Assembly: GCA_014058105.1 (NCBI GenBank)
Contig: JACGCM010002198.1
Coordinates: 509,001-573,000 of the forward strand
Origin: Kingdonia uniflora
Taxonomy: Eukaryota > Streptophyta > Magnoliopsida > Ranunculales > Circaeasteraceae
Direction: 5' to 3'
Length of the DNA: 64,000 nucleotides
The position numbers and the translations under genes are program-made. How positions within the stretch are numbered: position 1 is the stretch's first letter; each line of letters starts with the position of its first letter. The notes beneath the pieces are model-generated. The model did not search any database. It was not told the origin of the DNA and worked only from the letters and a program-made list of their open reading frames with translations. This document shows, in pieces, positions 11,028 to 22,281 of this stretch.

Positions 11028-11200
11028 CTGGAAGAAAGCCAAAGCAACTTCATCTCAAAATATCCATTTAGGAAAACATAAAAGATAATATAAGAAGTCA
11101 AGCTAACAGGTTATAGAACCTTGATTTTTACTTCCTTGCTCATATTTCCTGACTCTCCATTCGAAATAGCTCAAGTGGCGATAAAATATTAAGGTAAAAG

Positions 11201-11299
11201 CCCAGGGAGATACAAAAATATAGGCCCAGTGAGACAAAAATACAGGCCCAGGGAGACACAAAAATACATATATTATCCAGGGAGACACAAAAATATAGG
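11201..11299. repeat. Short degenerate tandem repeat, CCCAGGGAGACACAAAAATA
   Basis: Four close copies of a 20-30-bp unit (11201, 11226, 11248, 11277) differ by small indels. They create an artefactual hydrophobic frame on the minus strand. No gene is visible from 11028 to 11663 otherwise. Confidence 0.7.
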
Positions 11300-11663
11300 T
11301 AAAAGCCCATATTTTGATAAACTATAAACCAAAAAGGATAAATGTTCACACCAAAACTAAGGAACAGGGCATTGTAACAAACATAATTAACCAAAACATC
11401 AACCCGCTAACACAAGATTATTCCCATAAGCCAAAACAGGGAACCCAACAGCAGGAATTTTGCAAAGCATAAACAATTACACTTCAATTAACAAGTACTA
11501 AAAGATAATAAGGATATATGACAAGGATGATGAGTATCTATTTTAAACAGCTAAATGAAGCCATACCTAGAAAGGTGATTTTTTAATCGTCCACAAGAGA
11601 AGGATGTGAAAATGATCCTCCGAGCAACTCTAAAAAGCATTATAAAATAAAGACGTATAATAG

Positions 11664-12374
11664 TTAACAACAAACTAGAAGAACATAAAAATAAACAAAG
11701 TAAATTAATATTTTATTACCATTATCGATTTGTTCTAATTTTTCAACTTCGGTCAATGCCTCACGAATATTAATTGGGACTATAGTTGGTCGAAGCCAAT
11801 CTTGCGTACAAATAAGAGCTTCCACCGTGGTAGGAGCCAATGAACTACGAAAAGAGTTAAGTATTCGACCTCCGGTGCTAAAAGTTAACTCCGATGTAAC
11901 CGAAGAGACGAGAATAGCCAATACATCTCTTCCAACAAGGGAAAGGATCCGATACCTTGATGAGTTCGTCTTCCACCAATCTAATATGTCAAATTGCTCT
12001 GCTCTTATTGGTTCGCACGTCTCTCCCAAGTACTTTTCAACCTCCGAATTGTTCTCCAAACTACTTTCTTCCTCCAAGTGTTTTTCATATTCCAAAGTTA
12101 TATCCTCATCGTCATCATCATAATGAACGTCCCTCCTTAGCCCTTGGGATGATTGAGCCCCACCTTGTTTCATTAGAATCCAATCGTGTAACTGAATCAA
12201 TGTATCTTTCACCTTCAACATCATATCATCCACCTTCAATGAATTAAAGCCCAATATTGAACCCAAACAAAATTTCACATACTTCATTTTGTATTGCGGA
12301 TCGAGAATAACCGCAGTATACATTAGCAAATTGATTTTTCCCATATCCCAATACTTATCAAACTTCTCTTGCAT
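11664..12374 (-). pseudogene. hAT transposase C-terminal dimerisation domain
   Basis: A 236-codon frame includes DILDWWKTNSSRYRILSLVG, then VLAILVSSVTSELTFSTGGR and ILNSFRSSLAPTTVEALICT followed by QDWLR. This is the W..N...YP.LS..ARD.L.I..SSV.SE..FS.GGR..........P..VEALIC..DWL pattern of hAT transposases of the RICESLEEPER type. The preceding part (MKYVKFCLGSILGF) matches the hAT region before it. The domain is well preserved, but upstream sequence has stops. Confidence 0.85.
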
Positions 12375-13106
12375 GCGTATCTCGCCATTAATGATAAGTG
12401 AACATCTTGACTTTTTTTATAGGAAATCAATTTGGATTGTATAGTAGCAAGTTCTTGGAAAAATGCATTTGAGGTAACATATAATGATCCAGAAAACTTC
12501 AATGTTGCATGATTATTTTATAAAAAACCTCACAAGTCTTCTTGCATCTTCCCAATCTACACAAGATGGAGCCCCCAAAATGCTCTTTCCCCCTTCCCCT
12601 TCTTTAAAATAAGCACGGTACGCCAATTCTCTTTCAGTTAATCTTTGAAATGTCATTTCAATCTTTTCAGCTCCCTCTAGCATCATGTATGTTGAATTTC
12701 ATTGAGTTGAAACATCTAAATAGACTGAACTTTTCTCTTCCAATTTAGCCTCCTCCACACTTGTCTTAAAACGCTCTAGTCTATGAGGAGATGACCTTAC
12801 AAATCTCACATCATTTCTTATCGAAGTAATTGCTTCACTTGATTCTTTTAAACCATCGGAAACAATCAAATTAAGTATATGCGCCGAACATCTCATAATC
12901 AAAAAACTCATGATTCAAAATGGTAGTATTCCAACTTTTGGTGTTTCGCCTTAAGTAATCAACCGCGGTACTATTAGAACTTACATTATCAAGCGTAATA
13001 CAAAAAATACTATCTATCCCCCAAGTAATCAAACATTTCTCAACCACAATCCCAATGGTCTCTCCCTTATGATTAGCAACTTGACAAAAATTTAGAATCT
13101 TTTTTT
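12375..13106 (-). pseudogene. hAT transposase middle region, fragmented
   Basis: Minus-strand pieces read MRCSAHILNLIVSDGLKE (12830-12900, the R C..H.LNL....GL motif of the RNase H-like core) and a segment with FARRLVRFFIKXX-like remnants further down. Frames change several times, so no continuous product is possible. Confidence 0.6.
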
Positions 13107-13766
13107 CTATTTTCCATTCGTTGTCAATCTAATGAGCGGTGAGACACAAATAACACAAGTTTTGATTAGATGTCCATTTGTCCATTGTAAGGCTGATTTT
13201 TTACCTTTAATGAGTACTTTTAAACGTTCTTTCTCACTCTTGTACAACTTCAGACAATCTATAGCTATGGTAAAGCGAGATGGAACGATAAACTTTGGAA
13301 TAGAAACATTACAAAAATGTTTAAAACCCAGGCCTTCAACAAACCTAAAAGGTAATTCATCTATTATAGTCATTTTAGCCAATGCTAATCGACAAGCCTC
13401 TACACTCCAAATAGTTCCCACAACCTCATGTCCATCTCCTTTCTTCTTAAAAGATAAGGTTTGTTTACTACTAGTTTGAGCATATTTTCCAAATGGATAC
13501 TTTTTACACACATTTTCTATATGGTTCTTCATAGTACTTGTCTCGTTAGTTTTAGGATCACAATTTATGCTTGTACTACAATAATGGCATAAGGCATGAG
13601 GAGGATCACTACCTCCTACTAGAGTAAAATGATCCCAAGCTAAAGATTTTTTACGTTTGTTGCCTCCCTTTTTGTTTTCTGAAAGCGGCGTTGGAACAAC
13701 TGGAGTTTCGACATTCGGTATAACTGGAGTTGTTTCTCCACTGGGTTGCGGTTGGTTAATTTCCAT
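13107..13766 (-). pseudogene. hAT transposase N-terminus with BED zinc finger
   Basis: A 219-codon frame begins MEINQPQPSGETTPVI and has a basic run (KKGGNKRKKS) before the BED finger: W DHF..., CHYC, then TMKNHIENVCKKYP (C-x2-C...H-x4-C in place of the final His). Further on is VVGTIWSVEACRLALAKMTI and PFRFVEGLGFKHFC, conserved in this hAT group. It ends in a stop at 13107, so it is disconnected from the rest. BED fingers bind transposon ends. Confidence 0.8.
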
Positions 13767-13863
13767 CTACAAAACAATTCCAATAGCAAACAATAATGGA
13801 CATTAGTTCATTACTCAATTACAGAGATTACCTAAAGCAAACAACAATTAACAATAGCAAAAA

Positions 13864-14060
13864 CAATTCCACCATCAGAAGTAACAGGTTCTGATGACTG
13901 AAATTATCAATTCCACCATCAGAAGCAACAGGTTCTGATGACTGAAATTATCAATTCCACCATCAGAAGCAATAGGATCTGATGACTGAAATTATCAATT
14001 CCACCATCAGAAACAACAGGTTCTGATAACTTAAACTATCAATTCCACTATCATAAATCC
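13864..14060. repeat. 44-bp tandem repeat, about 4.5 copies
   Basis: Unit starts CAATTCCACCATCAGAAG and continues to GACTGAAATTAT; copies start near 13864, 13908, 13952 and 13996, with a degenerate partial copy after. Each unit holds ATCAGAA and TTCTGAT as an inverted pair. It lies in the 5' leader of the hAT element. Confidence 0.85.
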
Positions 14061-14702
14061 AAAATTATAATTCCTAATCACTCTCTTGAAAGAGGATTTC
14101 ACTTAAAGTGGACTTAATAAGATTTTCATACGAACCTTACTAATGACTGAAACTGGAAAGTAGCTTTAAAGATGGTTTGATCGATGATTAAAGCTCAATA
14201 GAACTCAGCCAACTGCTAAAATAGATCCCATCGTGACTTGCGAAAAAAACCTAAATAAATTTCATTAAAATGCGTTTTTATCTCAGTATGAAATTCAAAA
14301 ATACCATATTGAGTGAAGAAATCAATGGAAATTGAGCTAAAGACCTGCTTGGGGAAACTTTAATAACAATGAGAGAGAGATGTTTACCTATTGAGTGCTG
14401 AGAGCAGAGTAAGTACTGTATGGGAATTTGCTTAATTGTGTGAAGAAATTCAAGGATAGGACTCTTGATTAAAGTGAAATAAAACTCAGTCAACTGCTAA
14501 AACAGGTTCAGAAATGAAGATGGTGATGGCTCAATGAAGATTAAAGTTGGGTGATCAGTGTCTCAGACTCTCAGTGATGGCTTAATGAAGAATTGAAGGG
14601 GTGGTGATGGTTTGAGAGAAAGAGAGAGGACGGCAGAGAAGACTGAGAGAGTGAGAGGGATTGAATCGATTGATTGGGTTGGGTAAACCTAATTCCTAAG
14701 GG

Positions 14703-14872
14703 TACTTAAGTAATATACTTAATTATCGGTTCGGGTCGGTTTTTTAAGAGGTAAAAAATCAAAAAACCGAACCGACAAACTACGGTTTACACATTTTAGA
14801 ACCGAACCGATCCAAAAAACCGACCAAATCGGTTCGGTTTAGGTCGGTTTGGTCGGTTTATGCTCACCCCTA
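14703..14872. repeat. hAT right terminus with subterminal CGGTTCGG repeats
   Basis: About ten copies of GGTTCGG, CGGTTT or their complements in 170 bp, flanking a hairpin-forming stretch, and ending TGCTCACCCCTA. Subterminal repeats of this kind bind hAT transposase. The next bases are GTTCTGGT. Confidence 0.7.
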
Positions 14873-16293
14873 GTTCTGGTGATGATGACCAAGTAAGCAT
14901 AGCTCAATTTTGCTTCACTTTTTTCATTTACAGCTCATTATCGTTTTTATTATTTCCAATTTGCTCCTTTGCTTTCATAAATCAATTATAACTTAATTTA
15001 TGTACTAAAGATCGCCCAACTTATTATTATTAGTCCTATTTAACACCTTTGCTAAAGTTGGTACAGAAATATCTATTATGCCCGACATCATTTAATTATT
15101 CTACAAACATGAACTAACAATCCCCTCGGTCTAAATATCTTCTGATTGATCTGCCGTGTTGGCACAAGTCAACCAAGACGAGGCCTCTTGTTACTGATGT
15201 CCCCGGCCAGTTCAATGTACATATACCATGTTCATATAATCTCTACCTTGGTCTAAAATTCCCTATTAGGAAGAAATGATGTTGTAGGATCAACACAGCA
15301 CCAAAAAAATTGAGTTTCGTATTCCAATAAAGAGAGAACTATATATGCTCTGAATATGTCTGTGTTTTCCATCATTTACCTTTATTTAGCTTTGAGGAAA
15401 TTATACACGATGTATGAATGAGACGCTCTATGCCAGGTAAATCTCTAATGGAAAACTGGTTGAATGCGTTTAAATCTATGAGTACAAGAAGTTTGATGAA
15501 AGGTTAGGGAGAAACAGAATTATGGGTGAGAGAGTAGGTCACCATGATTTTTATGTTATTTCCTAGTAGAAACTTAAGTACTGACAAATTACATTTAGAT
15601 CCCCTGCAAAGTACGGCTGTTTATATTTCCATCTATTAACTTGCATATTGTCAATAGTAGCATGAATCTAAAAAACATCAATGTATTGTTGTTTTCTTTG
15701 TTTTCTTGCAAATAATAACATGCATAGATTAATTCCATTACTGATGTTGTCAAATGAATGTCATCGGTAGTACTTGTTGGTTACCGATCTCTTATTTGTT
15801 CCTTTGATCTCTTGCATTAGATGACTTGGGTGGTCGACTGCAACTTTGGGTACGTTTATGAATTTTGAAACTCAAAATCTATCATGGTAGCTATGTAGCT
15901 TTGACACCAGCGATATATCGGAAACTTGGGGTACAGTACCATAAATATATCCAAAAATATTGGTACAGAATTTTAAATACCACAAACAGTAATGATGATC
16001 AAATCATTATTAGTGTTAGTGATAACAAAAACTTTTCCCATAAATCGTGATATATCATACTATATATCATGGTTTCTTGAATATGTTGACCATCACTCTT
16101 AATATCATCCAATATATCATATGCATTGGTGATGTATTATGATAGGGCACTGAATATCCCATTTTTTTAATCACAATGTTCTAAAGTCTCTTGATGTATG
16201 GTGATAGACCATGATATTATATTTATGTTATCGTGAAACTTGGCCAACAATGTATCACTACCTAGTGATCTTTGGACAGTGGTAATAAGCATT
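14873..16293. other. No gene seen
   Basis: A/T-rich sequence with no sustained coding frame or terminal repeats I recognise. It begins with a short acidic stretch (TCTGGTGATGATGACCAA) directly followed by GTAAGC, which may be the end of a disrupted exon. Between 15990 and 16230 there are many ATATCAT/ATGATAT words. Confidence 0.4.
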
Positions 16294-16394
16294 ATATCTT
16301 TGCAGGCGCATTCTCATACACAAAATGATACCACCGGCTGTTAAATGGTACACGTCCAAACTTTGTTATACGAATGTTATTATTATCAATAAGC
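16294..16394 (+). pseudogene. Piece 1 of a locus split by two Copia insertions
   Basis: Starts after TTTGCAG, a plausible splice acceptor. Joined to 21713-21802 and 25922-26035 (excluding one copy of each target duplication) the plus strand has a frame open from here to a TAA at about 26037, rich in Met, Leu and Val because of GATGATG-like repeats. The alternative frame over the last two pieces is strongly acidic (GAA/GAT codons). I do not recognise either product. It shows what the locus was before insertion, not that it was a working gene. Confidence 0.35.
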
Positions 16395-16896
16395 TGTTGA
16401 GCCGCAAGCCTATAAGCCACAAACTCCAAGTCGATTTGGGTTAGCAATGAACAAACACAAACAAAGAAACACACAACACCAAGGATTATAGTGGTTCAGC
16501 CAATTGCCTACGTCCACTTTCAAGAGAGAGAGAGAGAGAGTTTATTCAATGTCCCAATTACAATCACTCAAGCCCAATTTTGGATTTATCACTCAATAAA
16601 TTCCTCAAAGTTTCTCACCAAAGGATTGTCAAAAGGGTGACTCACAAATAACTTTGGTTTCCCTTTATATACTAGGGAAAACCTATTACAATCGCTCAAA
16701 TCTCGAGGCAAACAAGAGGTTCGAAAACCGTCAAAAAAACTAAGTTACCAGATTTCGTTCGAACGGCATAGGGAGTCGTTCGAACGAAATATGCGTCTGG
16801 GCCAAAATTCCAGAGGGATTCAAGAGTCGTTCGAATGGATTCAAGGGTCGTTCGAACGACCAAGGCCCAAACCCAGAAAACCATAATTTCTCCACA
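16395..16896 (-). repeat. 3' LTR of Copia element 1 (502 bp)
   Basis: On the minus strand TGTGGAGAAATTATGG...GGCTCAACA. It holds a GA microsatellite (16525-16541) and four copies of TCGTTCGAACGA or near variants (about 16754, 16776, 16827, 16848) in its 5' (U3) half, plus CTTTATATACTAGGG-type sequence whose complement gives a TATA-like TATATAAAG. Confidence 0.95.
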
Positions 16897-17173
16897 ATTC
16901 TTCATCTCGGTGAAGATTTTCCAAACCAAACGAACCGAAATCTGAGCCGAACATAGAAACCAACCAAACGAACTCAAATAAACACTCTCCACCATCAGAT
17001 GTCCCCAAAGACCCATACATACAAACGGCCCAAGGAAACCAACCAAAACCAAGCATCCTAAAGGACCAAGAAGCAAACCAAATGTCCAAAGGAAATAAAA
17101 TCGACTGCACCAAATCAATGGTTGCCTACGTACCTCCGTGTATCAAGTCGTTCGTAGTTCACCAAACATCCAA

Positions 17174-18720
17174 TCAATCAACATGAATAATTTGAACTAA
17201 GTCCAAACAATGATTTAACTTAATTTCCGAAACAACTTTCGTAAACATATCCACCGGGTTATCTTTGGTGTGAATCTTCTTCAGCAGAATCTCACCCTCC
17301 TCCAGGACTTCTCTGACAAAGTGATAGCGCACATCAATATGTTTTGTGCGCTGGTGATAAACCTGATCTTTGGCCAAGAAGATAGCGCTCTGACTATCAC
17401 AACAGACATCAAGATGATCCATCTTAATGCCCAAATCCCGTAGAAGACCTTTCATCCAAATGGATTCCTTTATCGCCTCAGTCACGACCATATACTCCAC
17501 CTCGGTAGTAGGCAGTGCTACCGTTGACTGTAGCGTGGATCTCTAACTAACCGGCCCTTCACCCAAAGTAAATAAATACCCGGTAGTAGACCGCCGTCTA
17601 TCCAAGTCATCCATATAGTCAGAATCCACATAACCCACACAGAAACCATCAGTTGAATCCTATTTACGAAACTCCAACCCGATATCCATAGTACCTTTAA
17701 TATACCGCAGAATCCATTTTACAGCTCGCCGTGATCTCTACCCGGATCATGCATATATCGGCTAACCATACCAACTGCTTGTGAAATGTCTGGCCGGGTA
17801 CAAACCATAGCATACATCAAGCTACCAACCGCGCTAGCATAAGGAACTTGACTCATATAATCACGTTCCTCATCAGTGTTTGGAGACATAGAAGCCTTAA
17901 GCCTAAAATGAGGAGCAAGGGGAGTACTTACATATTTTGTGTTACCATCAATGCCAAATCTCTGAAGTACTTTCCTCATATACGAAGTCTGAGAGAGACG
18001 TACCGTTCCATTCTCTCTATCTCTATGAATCTTTATACCAAAAATCTTTTTTGCATCACCAAGATCTTTTATTTCAAATTCTTCACCCATTTGTTTTTTC
18101 AGCTTATCAATTTCATTTTTGTGCTTACACGCAATAAGCATATCATCCACATACAAAAGCAAGTAAATAAAGGACCCATCACGTAGCTTGCGCAAGTATA
18201 CACAATGGTCATAATGACTCCGCTTGTACTTCTGCCCAATCATAAACTGATCAAACCGTTTGTACCATTGCCTTGGAGACTGCTTCAAGCCATACAACGA
18301 CTTTTTTAGCTTACACACATAATCTTCCTTCCCCACAACCGTAAACCCACTCAGCTGAGTCATATAGATCTCTTCTTTCAAATTCCCATGTAAGAACGCC
18401 GTCTTAACATTGAGTTATTGCAACTCTAAATTAAATTGTGCTACTAAGGCCAATAGGATCTGTATGGAAGAATGTTTCACAACCGGAGAAAATACTTTAT
18501 TGTAATCGATCCCTTCCCTTTGAGCGTAGTCCTTGGCTACTAATCTTGCCTTAAAGCGTATTTCATCATTAAGAGATCCCTGCTTCTTAGTGTAAACCCA
18601 TTTACAACCGATCGCTTTCTTTCCTTTTGGCAACTTCGAAAGTTCCCAAGTTTCATTTTTTAAAAGAGAGTACATCTCTTCTTTCATCGCTCCCTCCCAA
18701 TGTTTAGCCTCGAAATCGTA
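17174..18720 (-). pseudogene. Copia RT and RNase H (element 1)
   Basis: RT part: WEGAMKEEMYSLLKNETWEL, GCKWVYTKKQG, KARLVAKDYAQREGIDYN, KKSLYGLKQSPRQWYKRFD and the active-site LLLYVDDMLIA near 18140. Connection: FEIKDLGDAKKIFGIKI and PYASAVGSLMYAMVCTRPD. RNase H: the frame 17174-17500 begins MEYMVVTEAIKESIWMKG and contains CCDSQSAIFLAKD and HIDVRYHFVRE, ending in the usual DMFTKVV tail. The two open pieces 17174-17500 and 17719-18381 are separated by stops. Confidence 0.93.
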
Positions 18721-20129
18721 AATAGCCACCTTATAGGTAGAGGGAACATCCTCTTTAATGATCGGAAGTCTATAGGCTACCATGGCCTTCGCTTTTGGAG
18801 GCACCATATCCTTTATAAGCCAACTCAGTTTGCTTACATCTCTCTCTGGCTTACTCTCTGTGATTGACTCTGCTACCAGAATCTCTTTATCCGTACTACC
18901 AAATGCTTTGCCTTCATCCGTGTCTTCATCATTTGAAGCCTTATCAAAAGTGACATCTTTGCTCAGAATGATCTTTCGGTCTCTCGTATCCCACAACTTG
19001 TAACCTTTCACACCCTTCTTCTTACCCAGAAAAATGATTTTCTTGCTCGCGTATCCAACTTACCATCCTTCACATGATAGTATGCCGGACACCAAAATAT
19101 ACGAAGAGTATCATAATCTGTAGCAGGATCTCCTGACCAAGCCTCCATTGGTGTTTTACCCTCAATTGCAGCCGAAGGCAACCTATTAACGAGATAACAT
19201 GTATAAGTCAAAGCCTCAGCCCAAAATGCCTTGCCCAACCCAAAATTGGACAACATACACCTAACCTTCTCCAATAAAGTATTGTTCATGCACTCGGTTA
19301 CCTCGTTTTGTTGCGGTGTCTCTCTAACCGCAAAGTATCAAACTATCCCCTCATCTCGGCATACTTGCAAGAATGGATCACTAGTGTACTCCCCACCATT
19401 ATCAGAACAGAGCGACTTGATCTTTCTGCCGGTTTGAGTCTCAATCAACTTCTTCCATGTCATAAAAATTTCTAGGACTTCATCCTTCCTCTTCATAGTG
19501 TACACCCAAACTCGCCTAGAAAAGTCATCCACAAAAGACATAAAGTAATGCTTACCCATTAGCGATGCATTCTTGGAGGGGCCCCAAACATCAGAGTAAA
19601 CATAATCAGGATTTCCACGAGTATTGTGAATAACGGTGCCGAACTTAACTCTTGTCTGCTTTCCCAGAATGCACTGTTTACAAAAATCCAATTTGTACAT
19701 CTTGGCACCTTTCAGAAGCCCCCTGCTCGCGAGAGCTCTCAAAGACTTTTCTCCCGCATGTGCCAAACACATGTGCCATAACCGTGTTGTATCTTTAGAA
19801 GTGATCTCCTCTCTTCCCACGGTAGAAACCTTACCCAGAACAGCCATACCATCCAAGTAGTACAAGTTGTTACTTCTCCTGTGACCCTTCAATATCACCA
19901 TGACTCCCTTAAGAACCCTCTTTACTCCATTCTCAGACACCACCTTGCAGCTTTGCGCTTCAAGTGTCCCCATCGAGATAATGTTCTTACTCATTATCAA
20001 ATTAAACCAAACCTCATCAATCTTTTTAACCAACCCATTGTACAACTTTAGTAGAATGGTACCTATCCCCATGATGCGGTATGAATTGTCATTTCTCATC
20101 ACCACCGCTCCATCTTCTAGCAATTTCAA
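18721..20129 (-). pseudogene. Copia integrase (element 1)
   Basis: The 263-codon frame 19338-20129 has GAG-pre-integrase/HHCC sequence (LWHMCLAHAGEKSLRALA, CKQCILGKQTRVKFG) and the catalytic Asp residues in YSDVWGPS and SLCSDNGGEYTSD. The third acidic residue region follows in 19008-19337 as RETPQQNEVTECMNNTLLEK, after a stop at about 19338; the AFWAEALTYTCYLVNRLPS segment is typical of the C-terminal side. A linker rich in acidic residues (18760-19010) joins RT. Confidence 0.92.
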
Positions 20130-21117
20130 ACAAGAAAAACAAGCCCTCTAAAGACAAATATGATAAGTAGCACCCGAATCTAAAATCCATTCATTTGTAT
20201 CAATAATACATGTACTAGAAGTTATAGTAAAAGAGTAGCCAAAGTCATTACCTCTAGTTTATATTAATTTTCCCACTTTCTTCTTCTTGAGTGCGGGACA
20301 ATCAACCTTTCAATGTCCCATTTCCTTACAAAATGCGCATTGGTTCTTAGTTAAATTGTTTCGGTTTCCCCCACGACCTCTCGATTTCGATCTAGAGTTG
20401 TTACAAAACAGCTTCTTCTTATCCGATGATCTTCCCCAAATTTTTTAGTACTTCAGATGTGGACTTGTCGGTCTCTCTTTTCTCTTTTCTCTGGTACTCG
20501 TGGTTAACTACGGCTGTAGTCACATCCGTGTACTTCAAAGAACTTTTTCCAAAAGTAATCGTCATAACGAAATGTTCTAATTTGTCCGGAAGTAAGTTTA
20601 AGAATAATAGAGCTTCATCTTCATCCCCAACTATCTCTTCAAGATTCGCTAGGTCGGCCAACAACTTAGTGAAGTCATTTAAATGCTCGGACATACTAAT
20701 CCCTTGCCTCAAAGTAAAGCGATAAAGTTTCTTCTTCAAGTGGAGTCGATTTTGGATGCTCTTTATCAAATACTTCCCCTCTAATATCTGTAAAATTTCT
20801 TTTGTAGAAGTCTCATTCATCACAAGGTATTTAATGTCTTGAGCAAGACATGATCGAATTTAGCCACATGTTCTCTTATTTATCTTCCGCCATACACTCT
20901 CCTCTATTTCATCCAGCTTATCCTCCAATACCTCGTCTAAGTCTTGTTGACTTAGGGCATTAATAACTTTGCATCTGCGTATGCCGAAGTTATTTGTGTC
21001 ATTGAATTTTTCAACTTTAATTTTTGCATTGTTGAACATCACCATCATATTTCTTTTCGGGGCTGAAGAACTAGTTTCAACATCAACTTCATCTCCCATG
21101 TTTCCCCCAATTTTCAT
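20130..21117 (-). pseudogene. Copia gag, zinc knuckle and protease (element 1)
   Basis: Gag starts at about 21117 or at MGDEVDVETS just after, with VEKFNDTNNFGIRRCKVINA, then CG and an in-frame TAA at about 20860; the same frame resumes with SCLAQDIKYLVMNETSTKEI and LKKKLYRFTLRQGISMSEHL. The zinc knuckle (20306-20345) reads CAFCKEMGH, a TGA in place of Trp, then KVDC. Protease has NEWILDSGATYHIC (about 20160-20200) before a TAG. All are in expected order upstream of integrase. Confidence 0.9.
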
Positions 21118-21192
21118 GAACTAATCAAATCAAAATCAAATGAAATTGTAAAACCCTAAGTTACCTCAAAATGACGCAATCGAGGAATCGAC

Positions 21193-21209
21193 CTCGCTTT
21201 GACATCAAT
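21193..21209 (-). other. Primer-binding site of Copia element 1
   Basis: The minus strand after the 5' LTR reads ATTGATGTCAAAGCGAGG, a decayed form of the TGGTATCAGAGC initiator-Met tRNA site used by Copia elements. Confidence 0.6.
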
Positions 21210-21707
21210 TATTGAGCCGGAAGCCCAGAAGCCACAAACTCCAAGTCGATTTGGGTTAGCAATGAACAAACACGAACAAAGAAACACACAACACCAATGA
21301 TTATAGTGGCTCGGCAAATTGCCTACGTCCACTTTCAAGAGAGAGAGAAAGTTTATTCAATGTCCCAATTGCAATCACTCAAGCCTAATTTTGTATTTCT
21401 CACTCAAGAAATCCCCCAAAGTTTCTCACCAAAGGATTGTCAAAAAAGTGGCTCACAAATAACTTAGGTTTCCCTTTATATACTAGGGAAAACCTATTAC
21501 AATCGCTCAAATATCGAGGCAAACAAGAGGTTTAAAAACTATCAAAAAAACCAAGTTACCAGATTTTGTTCGAACGACACAGGGAGTCGTTCGAACGAAA
21601 TATGCGTCTGGACCAAAATTTTAGAGGGAATCAAGAGTCGTTCAAACGGATTCAAGGGTCGTTCGAACGACCAAGGCCCAAACCCAAAAAACCATAATTT
21701 CTCCACA
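21210..21707 (-). repeat. 5' LTR of Copia element 1 (498 bp)
   Basis: Aligns end to end with 16395-16896; the inner terminal dinucleotide is CAATA rather than CAACA. It has the same four TCGTTCGAACGA-like palindromes (about 21567-21672), one of them changed to TCGTTCAAACG. Confidence 0.95.
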
Positions 21708-21712
21708 TAAGC

Positions 21713-21802
21713 CACTGAAGATGAAGACTATGAAGAAGATGATGGCGATGTTGTTGGCGTTTGTGATGATGATGATGTTGGCAACAGTGATGATATTACT
21801 TG
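21713..21802 (+). pseudogene. Piece 2 of the split locus, acidic repeat
   Basis: Plus-strand frame 2 here reads mostly Glu and Asp (TEDEDYEEDDGDVVGV, then CDDDDVGNSDDIT). It lies exactly between the TAAGC duplication of Copia 1 and the ACTTG duplication of Copia 2. Unrecognised. Confidence 0.4.
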
Positions 21803-21990
21803 TGTTGAATATAAAATATACCTAATATAGGATATATACTAAATATAGAATTCTTTAAATATAGGATATTCTTACTTAGCGCCCAAGTAATTATAACTAT
21901 ATAAGGAGAAGGTCTTCTTCCATTGTAATCATCGAATAATAATAAAGTTAGTCCTTCTCGAATATCTTATTCTTTGTATTAGTTTCTACA
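21803..21990 (+). repeat. 5' LTR of Copia element 2 (188 bp)
   Basis: TGTTGAATATAAAATATACC...TAGTTTCTACA. A TATA-like CTATATAAGG is at about 21898 and AATAATAAAG, a possible polyadenylation signal, at about 21938. Confidence 0.95.
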
Positions 21991-22002
21991 TGGCATCAGA
22001 GC
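21991..22002 (+). other. Primer-binding site (tRNA-iMet) of Copia element 2
   Basis: TGGCATCAGAGC immediately after the LTR; one base from the consensus TGGTATCAGAGC. Confidence 0.85.
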
Positions 22003-22079
22003 GGGTTCGATAATTAAACCAGGTTCTTTCAAATTGAATTGAATTGAATTTGCTACGAATTACTGTCGCGAAGCTTAAT

Positions 22080-22275
22080 TCTATTGTAAAGTTTAAAGTT
22101 ATTGTAGCTACAATAGTTCGAGGTTACTGTAGCAGTCTGAAGTTAATGTAGCTGTAGCTGTAGCAGTTTGAAGTACTATAGCAAATACCAGAAAATCACT
22201 GTAGCAGTAGTATTCGAAATTACTTTAGTAGTTTAAAGTTACTGTAGCAGATACCAGAAAATTACTGTAGCAGTT
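22080..22275 (+). repeat. ACTGTAGCAG-type repeats in Copia 2 leader
   Basis: TACTGTAGCAG, TAGCTGTAGC and related words recur about ten times with CAGATACCAGAAAATTACTG twice. The repeats occupy the place where gag should lie. Confidence 0.75.
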
Positions 22276-22281
22276 CGACCA

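Larger units (their letters stand above)
11664..14872 (-). mobile_element. Autonomous-type hAT transposon, decayed
   Basis: The minus strand encodes, in order, a BED zinc finger, a middle hAT segment and the C-terminal dimerisation domain. The right terminus is clear: about 170 bp of A/T-rich DNA with repeated AACCGAACCG/CGGTTCGG subterminal motifs, ending TGCTCACCCCTA at 14872 (reverse complement TAGGGGTGAGCA, a common plant hAT end). No matching left terminus was found, so the left limit is only the end of the coding region. Confidence 0.8.
16395..21707 (-). mobile_element. Ty1/Copia LTR retrotransposon, complete with target duplication
   Basis: Two LTRs (16395-16896 and 21210-21707) bracket gag, protease, integrase, RT and RNase H in Copia order on the minus strand. 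The 5-bp target duplication TAAGC is at 16390-16394 and 21708-21712. By eye the LTRs are roughly 92% alike, so insertion is not recent. Coding regions contain scattered stops (gag, zinc knuckle, integrase, RT), so the copy is defective. Confidence 0.95.

Noticed and set aside
10258..11663. Left terminus of the hAT element
   Set aside because: No TAGGGGTGAGCA-like end or 8-bp match to GTTCTGGT was found; the left limit is left open.
16696..17118. 140-codon minus-strand ORF in and beside the Copia 1 LTR
   Set aside because: Covers the purine tract and U3 palindromes; Trp/Leu/Gly-rich nonsense translation.
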